Source: Sphingobacteriaceae bacterium
GTDB lineage: Bacteria; Bacteroidota; Bacteroidia; B-17B0; Aurantibacillaceae
Assembly (NCBI GenBank): GCA_016705695.1
Contig: JADJLA010000003.1
Location: forward strand, 363,272-427,271
Length of the DNA: 64,000 nt
Reading direction: 5' to 3'
Position 1 is the stretch's first letter. Each line of letters opens with the position of its first letter. The notes under the pieces were generated by a model, which saw only the letters and a program-made list of their open reading frames with translations, made no database searches and was not told the origin of the DNA. The position numbers were made by a program, and so were the translations under genes. Of the stretch, positions 54,187 to 62,581 are shown piece by piece.

Positions 54187-54797
54187 TACTTTCTTCTGGT
54201 TTTTACGTGACGGTTATAGATCTTTGCTTTGCCACGATATGCGCCCGAAAAATACAGAACGCCTTTAACGCCAAAGAACTGTTGTGTTTGGTTTAATTCG
54301 CCAAAAAGTTCAATGCCTATACCAATATCATACGTTATTTTTTTGATGTATGAAGCACTTAGGTATGCTCCGGTATTTCGATATTGTAATTCAGCAATGG
54401 TATCTTGCCCATCAATATGCGCTGCAATAGCGCCTTTATTTTGTGCAACGCCAAGCGTAAAAGCAATATTTCTTTTTTCATTTTCAATGCGATAGCAATA
54501 ACCAAAATGGCCTGATAAATTATTGTTGGAAAGAAATTTATCACCACTCATTAAAAACCCCAACTGAAAATGCTGACGCTTGATGTGAAACACAAAGTCA
54601 ATACCAATGAAAGACTGTTCTCCTTTGCGAATAGTTGATCCGCCGAATCCTGCGCCTGCCTGTAAATAATTATTATGAAGGGCGTAACGCTTATCGTTAT
54701 CAATGATTTCTTCTAAGCGGTCGTACTTGCTTGTATCGCGTTGAGAAAAACTTTTGAGGGATGAAAGAATAATGAATATGAAGAGGAAATTTTTCAC
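54186..54797 (-). CDS. Exported beta-rich protein, probable small outer-membrane barrel
   Basis: 203 residues. The signal peptide ends near SLKSFSQ. The mature part alternates hydrophobic residues in strand-sized segments (FIGIDFVFHIKRQHFQLGFL; GHFGYCYRIENEKRNIAFTL; DIGIGIELFGEL), as expected for an 8-stranded barrel. No named family is recognised. It lies in an operon between an MBL-fold enzyme and the FAD oxidoreductase. Confidence 0.7.
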   Translation of the reverse strand: MKNFLFIFIILSSLKSFSQRDTSKYDRLEEIIDNDKRYALHNNYLQAGAGFGGSTIRKGEQSFIGIDFVFHIKRQHFQLGFLMSGDKFLSNNNLSGHFGYCYRIENEKRNIAFTLGVAQNKGAIAAHIDGQDTIAELQYRNTGAYLSASYIKKITYDIGIGIELFGELNQTQQFFGVKGVLYFSGAYRGKAKIYNRHVKTRRK

Positions 54798-54821
54798 CTA
54801 AGCGAATTTACAAATTAAGAT

Positions 54822-55460
54822 CTATACTAAAAATGGATTGTTTGTTTTTTCATAACCAGTAACCGTGGATGGCCCATGACCACTGTATACTTTGATCTCA
54901 TCTCCTAAAGGAAGTAGTTTGTTTTTTATTGAGCTAATTAATGTTGGATGATCACCTTTAGGCAGATCGGTTCGGCCAATACTTCCGTGAAATAGAACAT
55001 CGCCGGCGATCATTACTTTTTCTTTCTCAAAATAAAAGGTGATGCTTCCGGGTGAATGACCGGGTGTAAAAATACATTTGAATTTTAATTCTCCTAACTC
55101 GATCATTTGTTTGTCTTCTAAGAATTTTTCCGGTTGCGGTGATTCTTCATAAGGCACACCATACATGTCAGCAGTTTTTCCCATCACATCAATAAAGTAA
55201 AGATCCTCCTTGTGAACTTCAGGCAATAAACCGTATTCGTCAAAAATAAACCGATTGCCTAAAATGTGATCAATGTGAGCATGCGTTAAAAGTAAACGTT
55301 CTAACTTCAAATTGTTTTCTGAAATATACTTTTTGATCATTTGATTCTCGAGATTAGTTGAGTTCCCCGGATCAATGATAGCGGCAATATTATTACTATC
55401 CCAAATGAGGTAAGTATTTTGCTGAAAGGGATTAACTGTAAATGATTTTAACTTTAGCAT
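54822..55460 (-). CDS. MBL-fold metallo-hydrolase (glyoxalase II-like)
   Basis: 212 residues. The metal-binding THAHIDHILGN motif is intact, with later ligands in CIFTPGHSPGS, AGDVLFHGSIGR and VYSGHGPST. This is the hydroxyacylglutathione-hydrolase-like branch that in bacteria hydrolyses thioesters. No glutathione pathway is visible, so the substrate is open. It overlaps the amidohydrolase gene by 7 bases. Confidence 0.9.
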   Translation of the reverse strand: MLKLKSFTVNPFQQNTYLIWDSNNIAAIIDPGNSTNLENQMIKKYISENNLKLERLLLTHAHIDHILGNRFIFDEYGLLPEVHKEDLYFIDVMGKTADMYGVPYEESPQPEKFLEDKQMIELGELKFKCIFTPGHSPGSITFYFEKEKVMIAGDVLFHGSIGRTDLPKGDHPTLISSIKNKLLPLGDEIKVYSGHGPSTVTGYEKTNNPFLV

Positions 55461-56599
55461 AGAACTTTTATTAGTTTCAGATCTTTATTATCATTAGTGA
55501 TCAAATTCAATCCTGCATTTTTTCCTTTTATAAATGAACCAAATTTGTCTTCCAAGCCAAGAGCTTTAGCGCCATTAAAAGTCAATCCTTTTAGGCTTAA
55601 CTCCAATTCGCCCGTCTTTGAATAAAAAATCGCAGCCTCTTTAATAAGGTTAAGATCGGAATTACTTGCTAGCGAATCTGTACCAAAACATATCTGTTGT
55701 GTATTTTTTAGCAAGTGGTCGTAATTTGGTAAAGTATCCTCAATATACAAGTTGGCACTGGGGCATAAACACCAAAATACATTGGCGTGAACTGACCTCA
55801 AATCATCTTCACTACTAAAAGTATTGTGCACTAATATATTCTTTCCTGAATTCAATTCTTTAATGTAGGCATCTAAACCACTCTTAAATTTAGGTTTGAA
55901 CCAACTGATGTCTAAACTTAAAAAATCATATAAGTCATTAAAATCACTTTTTTCGCCGCGCATGAATTTATTCTCCTCTTCACTTTCTTGATTGTGAATA
56001 GATGTTGGTGAATTAGTTTTTGCGTTTTCATCAGCAATTGCTTTTATTAATTTGGTTGAACAGCTGTAAGGTGCATGCGGCGCTAAACTTCCTGAAAGAT
56101 CTAGAGCTTTTAATTTATTCACTAAACCTATTCCGTAATAAAGCATGGGAACAGTTTTTGCAGGATCAAGTCCTAGTAATTCAATAAATGTATGATAGAA
56201 GATCTTACTCTGTTTTTTTACTTCAAATGTTAGATCAATATTGCTAATATCGCCAACTGCTACAATGCCATTTTGTTGCATTTGAAGATCGGCTTGTGTT
56301 GCAGCTTCGATCATTTGTTCAAGAGTTGCAGAGTTTCGGCGCGACATAATGTTCTTTGCGAAATCTAAAAACCCCTTTTTCTCAGGGATCATTTGATGCA
56401 TATGACTTAGTTCTAAATGACAATGAGCGTTAACAAACCCGGGAGTAATAGTTCCTTTATGATGTTCAATAGAGGAGCTTTCTACTTTTGATGGATCGGT
56501 TATTTCCACAAAATGATCGTTCTCATCCAATACCAAAATGGCACCTTCTTTTAGAAATTCCTTACCGTTAAAAATGCTATTTGCGCTCAAATATCTCAC
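55454..56599 (-). CDS. Amidohydrolase-family protein (possible aminofutalosine/S-adenosylhomocysteine-type deaminase)
   Basis: 381 residues. The metal-site motifs are FVNAHCHLELSHM (HxH), SLAPHAPYSCS, SIHNQESEEE and CFGTDSLASN (Asp). The composition resembles the ATZ/TRZ and aminodeoxyfutalosine-deaminase group. Menaquinone genes are not adjacent, so the call is tentative. It is the first gene of a seven-gene minus-strand operon reaching to 50816, and is divergent from rlmN. Confidence 0.82.
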   Translation of the reverse strand: MRYLSANSIFNGKEFLKEGAILVLDENDHFVEITDPSKVESSSIEHHKGTITPGFVNAHCHLELSHMHQMIPEKKGFLDFAKNIMSRRNSATLEQMIEAATQADLQMQQNGIVAVGDISNIDLTFEVKKQSKIFYHTFIELLGLDPAKTVPMLYYGIGLVNKLKALDLSGSLAPHAPYSCSTKLIKAIADENAKTNSPTSIHNQESEEENKFMRGEKSDFNDLYDFLSLDISWFKPKFKSGLDAYIKELNSGKNILVHNTFSSEDDLRSVHANVFWCLCPSANLYIEDTLPNYDHLLKNTQQICFGTDSLASNSDLNLIKEAAIFYSKTGELELSLKGLTFNGAKALGLEDKFGSFIKGKNAGLNLITNDNKDLKLIKVLC

Positions 56600-56632
56600 A
56601 AAACAAATTTAGTTAATTACATCGTTGTTTGG

Positions 56633-56640
56633 TACCTTTA
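56633..56640 (+). promoter_or_regulatory. -7-like element (TACCTTTA) of rlmN
   Basis: TACCTTTA, one base off TAnnTTTG, lies 11 bases before the chosen ATG at 56652. It also argues against a longer rlmN starting at the upstream TTG. Confidence 0.4.
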
Positions 56641-56651
56641 CGGAGCAATTA

Positions 56652-57710
56652 ATGGCTAAAAAAAACATAAGAATTTTAACCCTACCACAGATTACTGACC
56701 TCTTTAAAGAGCTTGGTGAGCCTGCTTTTAGGGCAAAGCAGCTTTATGAATGGTTATGGAACAAGCGCGCCATTAATTTTGATGAAATGACCAATTTCTC
56801 ACTCGAATTGAGAGAGAAGCTCAAAGAAAATTTTGAGATCCACGCCGTTGAGATCCACGATCTGCAAATAAGCAGCGATAGAACGATTAAGTGCGCCATG
56901 AAATTGCACGATAATTTTGTGGTAGAAAGTGTTCTAATTCCTCAAGCTGATCGTATGACTGCTTGCATCTCTTCGCAAGTAGGATGTAGTTTAACGTGCA
57001 AATTTTGCGCCACTGCAAAGCTAAAACGCATGCGAAATTTAACGGCCGACGAGATTTATGATCAAGTGGTTTTAGTGAAAGACACTGCCATGAAAAAATA
57101 TGGTGAGCCTTTGTCAAATATTGTATACATGGGCATGGGTGAGCCTTTGTTGAATTATAATGAAATGATGCTTTCGGTTGACAGGATCACAAATCCAAAA
57201 GGTTTGGGAATGTCGCCAAAACGCATTACGGTTTCAACAGCAGGTGTTGCAAAAATGATAAAGAAGTTGGGCGACGATAATGTAAAATTCAATCTCGCAC
57301 TTTCGTTGCATGCAGCCAATGATGAAAAAAGAAATCAATTGATGCCTATCAACGAAACAAATTCGTTGGATAATTTAGAAGAAGCGTTAAATTATTTTTA
57401 TGACAAAACAGGCACGCGTTGTACGTTTGAGTATATTGTTTTTAAAGATTTTAATGATACAACTCAAGATGCCCTTGAATTGGTGGCCTTTAGTAAAAAA
57501 GTAAAAAGTAAAGTAAATATCATAGAGTATAATCCAATTGATGGCGGAGAATTTAAACAAACTACCAAAGAGCGGTTAGAGAATTTTGTAAAGGTTTTAG
57601 AGGATAATAGTGTGATAGTGAATGTAAGAAGGAGCAGGGGTAAGGATATTGACGCGGCTTGCGGACAGCTGGCAAATAAGAATAAATTAGCAGTTATAGA
57701 GTATAAATGA
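56652..57710 (+). CDS. rlmN: 23S rRNA (adenine-2503-C2) / tRNA methyltransferase RlmN
   Basis: 352 residues from MAKKNIRILTLPQITDLFK. A TTG 27 bases earlier overlaps the promoter and is rejected. The radical-SAM CxxxCxxC motif is in GCSLTCKFCATAKLKR; the methyl-carrier Cys near the C-terminus is in DIDAACGQLANKN. Blocks YMGMGEPLLNYNE and CTFEYIVFKDFND are standard. RlmN methylates A2503 of 23S rRNA and A37 of some tRNAs. Confidence 0.97.
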   Translation: MAKKNIRILTLPQITDLFKELGEPAFRAKQLYEWLWNKRAINFDEMTNFSLELREKLKENFEIHAVEIHDLQISSDRTIKCAMKLHDNFVVESVLIPQADRMTACISSQVGCSLTCKFCATAKLKRMRNLTADEIYDQVVLVKDTAMKKYGEPLSNIVYMGMGEPLLNYNEMMLSVDRITNPKGLGMSPKRITVSTAGVAKMIKKLGDDNVKFNLALSLHAANDEKRNQLMPINETNSLDNLEEALNYFYDKTGTRCTFEYIVFKDFNDTTQDALELVAFSKKVKSKVNIIEYNPIDGGEFKQTTKERLENFVKVLEDNSVIVNVRRSRGKDIDAACGQLANKNKLAVIEYK

Positions 57711-57765
57711 CCGGATATTGGAAGTTTTACCAAATTTCAGCAATAAGTATTAAATTAGTCCCTCA

Positions 57766-58742
57766 GTGTCGACCACAGTAAATAAAATAAAACATCCCAT
57801 TGCCGAGAACATGGAGATCTTTGAAGTAAAGTTCAAAGACTCTATGAAGAGTACTGTGCCTTTGCTCGACAAGATCACGAATTACATTGTAAAGCGAAAA
57901 GGAAAGCAGATCCGTCCGATGTTTGTGTTTTTAAGTGCCAAATGCCTTGGAGAAATAAATGATAGCACTTACAGAGCAGCTGCTTTAATAGAACTGCTTC
58001 ACACAGCAACTTTAGTTCACGACGATGTGGTGGATGATAGCAACGAGCGCCGTGGATTTTTTAGTGTGAATGCTTTATGGAAGAACAAGATCGCCGTTTT
58101 GATAGGAGATTTTCTTTTGTCAAAAGGATTATTGTTGAGTTTGGATAACAATGATTTTGAATTATTGAAAACAGTAAGCCACGCGGTAAAGGAAATGAGC
58201 GAAGGAGAATTATTGCAAATTGAAAAGGCTCGTCGTTTAGATATCTCAGAAGAAATTTATTTTGACATCATCACCAAAAAACAGCAACTCTGGTAGCAGC
58301 ATGTTGTGCTTGTGGTGCGGTTTCGGTAGGCGCTGACCCCAAAATGATAAAGATCTTTAAAGAGTTTGGTACATTAACAGGGGTTGCTTTTCAAATAAAG
58401 GATGATCTGTTTGATTTTGGAACAGATGAATTGATAGGTAAGCCAACCGGTATTGATATCAAAGAGAAAAAAATGACGCTTCCTTTGATCTATGCGTTGA
58501 ATAATAGTACATCGCAAGAAAAAAGAAAGATCATTAATATCATAAAGAATCATAACAACGAAAGTGAAGAAGTAAGAAAAGTGATCAATTTTGTGATCGA
58601 AAAGGGAGGGTTGGAATATGCTAATAAAATAATGAATGTGTATAAGGATAAAGCCTTGGCAATGTTAGCGGATGTTCCTGCTTCACCGTCAAAAGAGAGT
58701 TTAGAAGCATTAATAAAGTATTCCATAGAAAGAAAAAAATAA
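57766..58742 (+). pseudogene. Polyprenyl synthetase (all-trans), with one frameshift
   Basis: GTG start. The first aspartate-rich motif is intact (LVHDDVVDDSNERRG) and the frame then stops at 58296 after IITKKQQLW. An A6 run at 58276-58281 replaces the A7 needed to read IITKKTATLVAACCACGA. Downstream the frame is normal, with the second motif QIKDDLFDFGTDE and LPLIYALNN. Total about 325 residues, usual for octaprenyl-type diphosphate synthases, which make the menaquinone side chain or carrier lipids. A homopolymer error is the likely cause. Confidence 0.88.
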
Positions 58743-58743
58743 T

Positions 58744-59244
58744 ATGTTCAAACGTTTGATATTTTTGGGGCTTGCCGGTTTATTGATCACGTCTTGTGGC
58801 AATAATGAAAAAAAGGAAGTAAGTGCGGAAGAGCGTGCTATAATTGATTCGTTAAGTAAAGTGAGTCAACGACGAAAGTCAGATTCTTTGAAAAAGTTGA
58901 ATCCTTTATTGATCATGCCGCCCGACAGCACTTTTACAGGAGATTATATTGATAAATATCCGAATGGTATTATCAAGTACACCGGCTTTTTTAGATTTGG
59001 ACAAAGACATGGGCAATGGGTTTCGTTTTACAATAATGGAATTCCATGGAGTGAGCAAAGTTATGATAAAGGAAAACGTGAGGGTGCTAATGTAGTATAT
59101 TTCGAAAATTCAAAGGTTAGATATAAAGGGTTTTTTAAAAATGATAAACGCGATAGTGTTTGGATGTTTTATGACTCAACAGGTAAATTATTACAAACGC
59201 TGATGTTTAAGAATGATGCCGAGATCCCAATTTCCACAAAATAA
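58744..59244 (+). CDS. Lipoprotein with MORN-like repeats
   Basis: 166 residues. The lipobox is ITSCG (Cys about 17), followed by a Ser/Glu-rich linker, then MORN/YwqK-like repeats (YPNGIIKYTGFFRFGQRHGQ; YDKGKREGANVVYFENSKVR; YDSTGKLLQTLMF). Such repeats form extended beta sheets and mediate contacts in many exported proteins. The gene begins 1 base after the polyprenyl synthetase stop and is followed by a terminator. Function unknown. Confidence 0.82.
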   Translation: MFKRLIFLGLAGLLITSCGNNEKKEVSAEERAIIDSLSKVSQRRKSDSLKKLNPLLIMPPDSTFTGDYIDKYPNGIIKYTGFFRFGQRHGQWVSFYNNGIPWSEQSYDKGKREGANVVYFENSKVRYKGFFKNDKRDSVWMFYDSTGKLLQTLMFKNDAEIPISTK

Positions 59245-59245
59245 A

Positions 59246-59276
59246 AAAAGCCCTACTATTAAGTGGGGCTTTTTTA
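59246..59276. terminator. Bidirectional terminator
   Basis: AAAAAGCCC and GGGCTTTTT arms flank a loop, A-rich on one side and TTTTTATTTT on the other. It serves the convergent lipoprotein gene and clpP. Confidence 0.85.
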
Positions 59277-59291
59277 TTTTATAAGTTTTAG

Positions 59292-59966
59292 TTACACTCT
59301 TCTTTCTAATACTTCGTCTATCATACCATAAGCTTTTGCTTCTGCAGCTATCATCCAATAATCACGATCGCTATCAGCCCAAACTTTATCATAAGTTTGT
59401 CCGCTGTGTTTTGCAATGATCTCGTATAACTCCTTTTTAAGTTTTTGGATCTCGCGTGCAGTGATCTCAATATCGCTGGCTTGTCCTTCAGCACCACCTA
59501 ATGGTTGGTGGATCATTACACGCGCATGTTTTAAAGCTGTACGTTTTCCTTTTGCTCCTGCGCACTGCAATACAGCACCCATACTTGCAGCCATACCTGT
59601 ACAAATAGTAGCAACATCGGGTTTTACAATTTGCATGGTATCGTAAATGCCTAAACCTGCATAAACGCTTCCGCCCGGAGAGTTGATGTAAATTTGAATA
59701 TCCTTTTTAGCGTCAACACTTTCAAGGAATAATAATTGTGCTTGAACAATATTTGCTACCTGATCGTTAATGCCCGTGCCTAAAAAGATGATCCTGTCCA
59801 TCATCAAACGCGAAAAAACGTCCATTTGTGCAACGTTTAACTGACGTTCCTCAATGATATATGGAGTGAGTGATGAGCTTATACGCGATGAATAATTATC
59901 ATACGTTAAACTGTTAATGCCCATATGTTTTGTGGCATATTTTCTGAATTCATTGTTATCGAACAT
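59292..59966 (-). CDS. clpP: ATP-dependent Clp protease proteolytic subunit
   Basis: 224 residues. The catalytic set is visible: Ser in TGMAASMGAVLQ, His in RVMIHQPLGG and Asp in AKAYGMIDEV or DSDRDYWM. The 20-odd residue N-terminal propeptide seems present (start at 59966). It assembles into a tetradecameric barrel and degrades proteins unfolded by ClpX or a similar ATPase; no such gene is next to it here. Confidence 0.97.
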   Translation of the reverse strand: MFDNNEFRKYATKHMGINSLTYDNYSSRISSSLTPYIIEERQLNVAQMDVFSRLMMDRIIFLGTGINDQVANIVQAQLLFLESVDAKKDIQIYINSPGGSVYAGLGIYDTMQIVKPDVATICTGMAASMGAVLQCAGAKGKRTALKHARVMIHQPLGGAEGQASDIEITAREIQKLKKELYEIIAKHSGQTYDKVWADSDRDYWMIAAEAKAYGMIDEVLERRV

Positions 59967-60095
59967 AGATTGAGGATTTAAGTTGTTCCAAAATTAGTTT
60001 TGTTAATTGACAATACAAATTCTAATCCAATTAGTTTTCAACGGTTTTGTCATGAAAAATCATGACATCCTAGCATAAAGGAAGATAGGGCAGGT

Positions 60096-61979
60096 TTATT
60101 TTAAGCGGTAGGTTATGCCAAAAGAGGTATAGATGCTCTTTAATGACAAAGATATAGCTTGATCGCCCTTGTAAATTGAGTTGTTGCGGAAGAAGTATCC
60201 TTCTCGGATATACAACTGAGTTCTATTATTAATGTTATATCCTAATTTAAGTGCTGCATTAAAATAAAGATTGTTTCTAAGATCTGTCTTTTGTTTTTTA
60301 TAGTCAAATTTATAGGTATCCGTTGCAACTAGGTGCGACGACTTTAACGGCATGGTGTAAATGATACCTGCTTGCGGTTCAACAGAGAATTTAGCGCCGA
60401 TCTTAAAATTATAACTAAGGTTGAACGGTATGCTTATGTATCTAATTTTGTTCACATAACTCGAGGTATTCGCGGAATCTCCGTTCACCAATGCTTTCAC
60501 GGTGTTATAGTTTCCGGTTGCCACTTGTTTGTAAGCAGTATCAACTATTTTTAAAGTAAGTGTTGGAGGAAAAACGGATGAATCTTGCACCCAATTCCAA
60601 ACAAAGTAATCAATAGCCGTTGTATATTCCGGAGTTCTTGAGGCCGGTAAATCTACTTTGGTCTCCAAATTAAAATAACTTACTCCGGCGCTAATACCAA
60701 GTCCTTCATTATACACGTAACTCAAATAGGCAGAACCATTAAATAAGGAATGTTTTCCATTACCAGCGGCGTTGGCATAGGCAGTAGAAAATGCCGGATC
60801 TCCTACGCTGAATTGCGATGGTGAGTTAGGATTTTCTTTTGTGTTGTAGAATAATGTACTGTAAGAAACTTCGGCTCCTAATAAGAATTTATGTTTGTTG
60901 CGCGGACTAACAGAACCTGTTCCGATCACTCCCGGGATCTGTATGGAAGCATTGGAAGAGTCAACCTTGTTGGCGACTGCATTGTTGTTGGATAGTGAAT
61001 CTGTTTTGGCAACCTGATCAGTTGAACTTTCATTTTTAACTTCAGAATTGGGGTTATTCGTATTGCCGTTGTTATTTTGATCGTTAGATCCTTGTTGGGC
61101 AAAGGTAGATTTATCCGCGTTTCCAATGTTGTTCTCAGGGGCTTCATTTTTTGCAATATTTTTAGTGTTTTCTCCTTTTGTACCGTTTGATGGAATATCG
61201 CTACTCTTGCCTGTCATGTCGGTAGGCAGATTTTGATCTCCAGTTTTAGTCAATACGTCTGAATTTGCTAAAGGTTGGGTATTGGCTGTATTATTAGTTT
61301 TATTGTTAAAAATAGCTTGGTTTTGTTCTTTTTTGCTTGGTATTGTATTCATTAAGCTGCTAGACCTCACTTTTCCTTTTATAATAGGCTTGTTCTCGTT
61401 ATTTTTTGTTCTTGCTGCAAGATCATTGTTCACCGAGCCTATATTATCAACAGGTTTTATTGTGGTTTTTGCCAATGATTTTTTTTCTTCACTGCTTGAA
61501 TTGGAAGTGTTGTTGGCATCATTTGATGATCTTTCGGTCGAAACTTCTTTAGCAACCGTATTTGAATTATTTTCTTCTTTTTCGGTTTCAGAAACTGTAG
61601 CATCTGAATTTTTGAGCTCCACAAATTCATCTTCATTTGTAGTTACTGCCGAATGAATGGTGTTTTTATGAGATGAAGAATTTGCTTCTGCTGTGGTATT
61701 GCTATTATGAGAAGGTGTTGTTTGAGAAACTTGAGTGTTTGATGACTCATTTAAGGCTAACGCTTGTTCTGAGCCTGAGTTCAATATAAAATAGGTAGAT
61801 AAAAGAACAGCAATGCCAATGCCTCCAAAAATGAAGTATAAACCCCATTTATTGGAAGAAGCTTCTTTAGCTTTCTCGTAATTAGCTTTTACTTCGGCAA
61901 ACTTTAGTTTGCGAGGCTCAATGCTAACACCGTCCAGCTTGCGCTTAATAAGCTCATCATTATGCTTACTGCTTTCCAT
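60096..61979 (-). CDS. Membrane-anchored protein with Asn/Ser-rich linker and C-terminal beta barrel
   Basis: 627 residues. A cytosolic basic N-terminus (about 1-43; LDGVSIEPRKLKFAEVKANY) is followed by one membrane helix (about 45-67; WGLYFIFGGIGIAVLLSTYF) and a long Asn/Ser/Thr/Lys-rich linker (about 70-355) with low complexity. The C-terminal ~260 residues have strand periodicity of an outer-membrane barrel (YNEGLGISAGVSYFNLETKV; GYNINNRTQLYIREGYFFRN) ending SFGITYRLK. Its start overlaps the ECF sigma gene by 76 bases. An anti-sigma-like regulator whose N-terminus binds the sigma factor and whose barrel senses the outer membrane is the model suggested by context, not by homology. This layout is known only in outline for Bacteroidota. 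Confidence 0.65.
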   Translation of the reverse strand: MESSKHNDELIKRKLDGVSIEPRKLKFAEVKANYEKAKEASSNKWGLYFIFGGIGIAVLLSTYFILNSGSEQALALNESSNTQVSQTTPSHNSNTTAEANSSSHKNTIHSAVTTNEDEFVELKNSDATVSETEKEENNSNTVAKEVSTERSSNDANNTSNSSSEEKKSLAKTTIKPVDNIGSVNNDLAARTKNNENKPIIKGKVRSSSLMNTIPSKKEQNQAIFNNKTNNTANTQPLANSDVLTKTGDQNLPTDMTGKSSDIPSNGTKGENTKNIAKNEAPENNIGNADKSTFAQQGSNDQNNNGNTNNPNSEVKNESSTDQVAKTDSLSNNNAVANKVDSSNASIQIPGVIGTGSVSPRNKHKFLLGAEVSYSTLFYNTKENPNSPSQFSVGDPAFSTAYANAAGNGKHSLFNGSAYLSYVYNEGLGISAGVSYFNLETKVDLPASRTPEYTTAIDYFVWNWVQDSSVFPPTLTLKIVDTAYKQVATGNYNTVKALVNGDSANTSSYVNKIRYISIPFNLSYNFKIGAKFSVEPQAGIIYTMPLKSSHLVATDTYKFDYKKQKTDLRNNLYFNAALKLGYNINNRTQLYIREGYFFRNNSIYKGDQAISLSLKSIYTSFGITYRLK

Positions 61980-62521
61980 TGTGTTTTTTTCGCTAGTTCT
62001 TTTTTGTTTATGAGTTCTATTAGGTATTGTCTTGCTTTACTGTATTGACTGCGACTTGTTGCTTCTTTTATTCCTAACTGATCTGCTATTTCTTTGTGAC
62101 TAAAACCTTCTACCAAATATAAGTTAAATATGGTTCTATATCCCATTGGCAATTCATTTAAGCATTCGAGGATGTATTCTGCTTTAATGTCTTGATCTAT
62201 TTCCTCTTCGGGTTCGTCAACAATGTAAAGTTTATCGGCTGTTTCAAATTTTATCTTTTGTTTTTCTTTTAGGTAGGTGAGCGCGGTGTTAACTGTGATG
62301 CGTTTCATCCAACCTTCAAAATTGCCTTCCCCTCTGTATTGATTGATATTTAAAAGTATTTTAATGAACGAGTCTTGTAGTACATCTTCAGCGTCATCTC
62401 TGTTTTTTAGGTATCTGCAGCAAATTCCATACAACGATTTAGAAAAAGAATTGAAAAGAATTTCCTGAGCTTTCGGATCATTTTGTTTACAGCGATTAAC
62501 TATTTCTGTTAGATTTTCCAC
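61904..62521 (-). CDS. ECF-type sigma-70 factor
   Basis: 205 residues: region 2 (EILFNSFSKSLYGICCRYLK, DDAEDVLQDSFIKILLNI, GNFEGWMKRITVN) and region 4 (LNELPMGYRTIFNLYLVEGF; FSHKEIADQLGIKEATSRSQ). The last ~22 residues (VSIMMSLLSASWTVLALSLA) are hydrophobic and unlike a normal sigma C-terminus. They overlap the next gene, and an A-run (GCGAAAAAAAC) just before suggests either an indel or a true 76-base overlap. It lies 60 bases downstream of a T9SS cargo gene on the same strand. Confidence 0.88.
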   Translation of the reverse strand: MENLTEIVNRCKQNDPKAQEILFNSFSKSLYGICCRYLKNRDDAEDVLQDSFIKILLNINQYRGEGNFEGWMKRITVNTALTYLKEKQKIKFETADKLYIVDEPEEEIDQDIKAEYILECLNELPMGYRTIFNLYLVEGFSHKEIADQLGIKEATSRSQYSKARQYLIELINKKELAKKTQWKAVSIMMSLLSASWTVLALSLAN

Positions 62522-62532
62522 TTTTAACTAAG

Positions 62533-62564
62533 AACGAAAGCACACCGAGTGGCATGCTTTCGTT
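62533..62564 (-). terminator. Hairpin between T9SS cargo gene and sigma gene
   Basis: AACGAAAGCA (62533-62542) and TGCTTTCGTT (62555-62564) form a 10-bp stem. On the minus strand no long T-run follows, so termination may be weak. Confidence 0.55.
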
Positions 62565-62581
62565 GCTAAGTAAAGATAAGA

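Noticed and set aside
58276..58281. A6 run as a programmed -1 frameshift site in polyprenyl synthetase
   Set aside because: There is no in-phase slippery heptamer or downstream structure, the product must be full length to be active, and other homopolymer indels exist nearby in the window.
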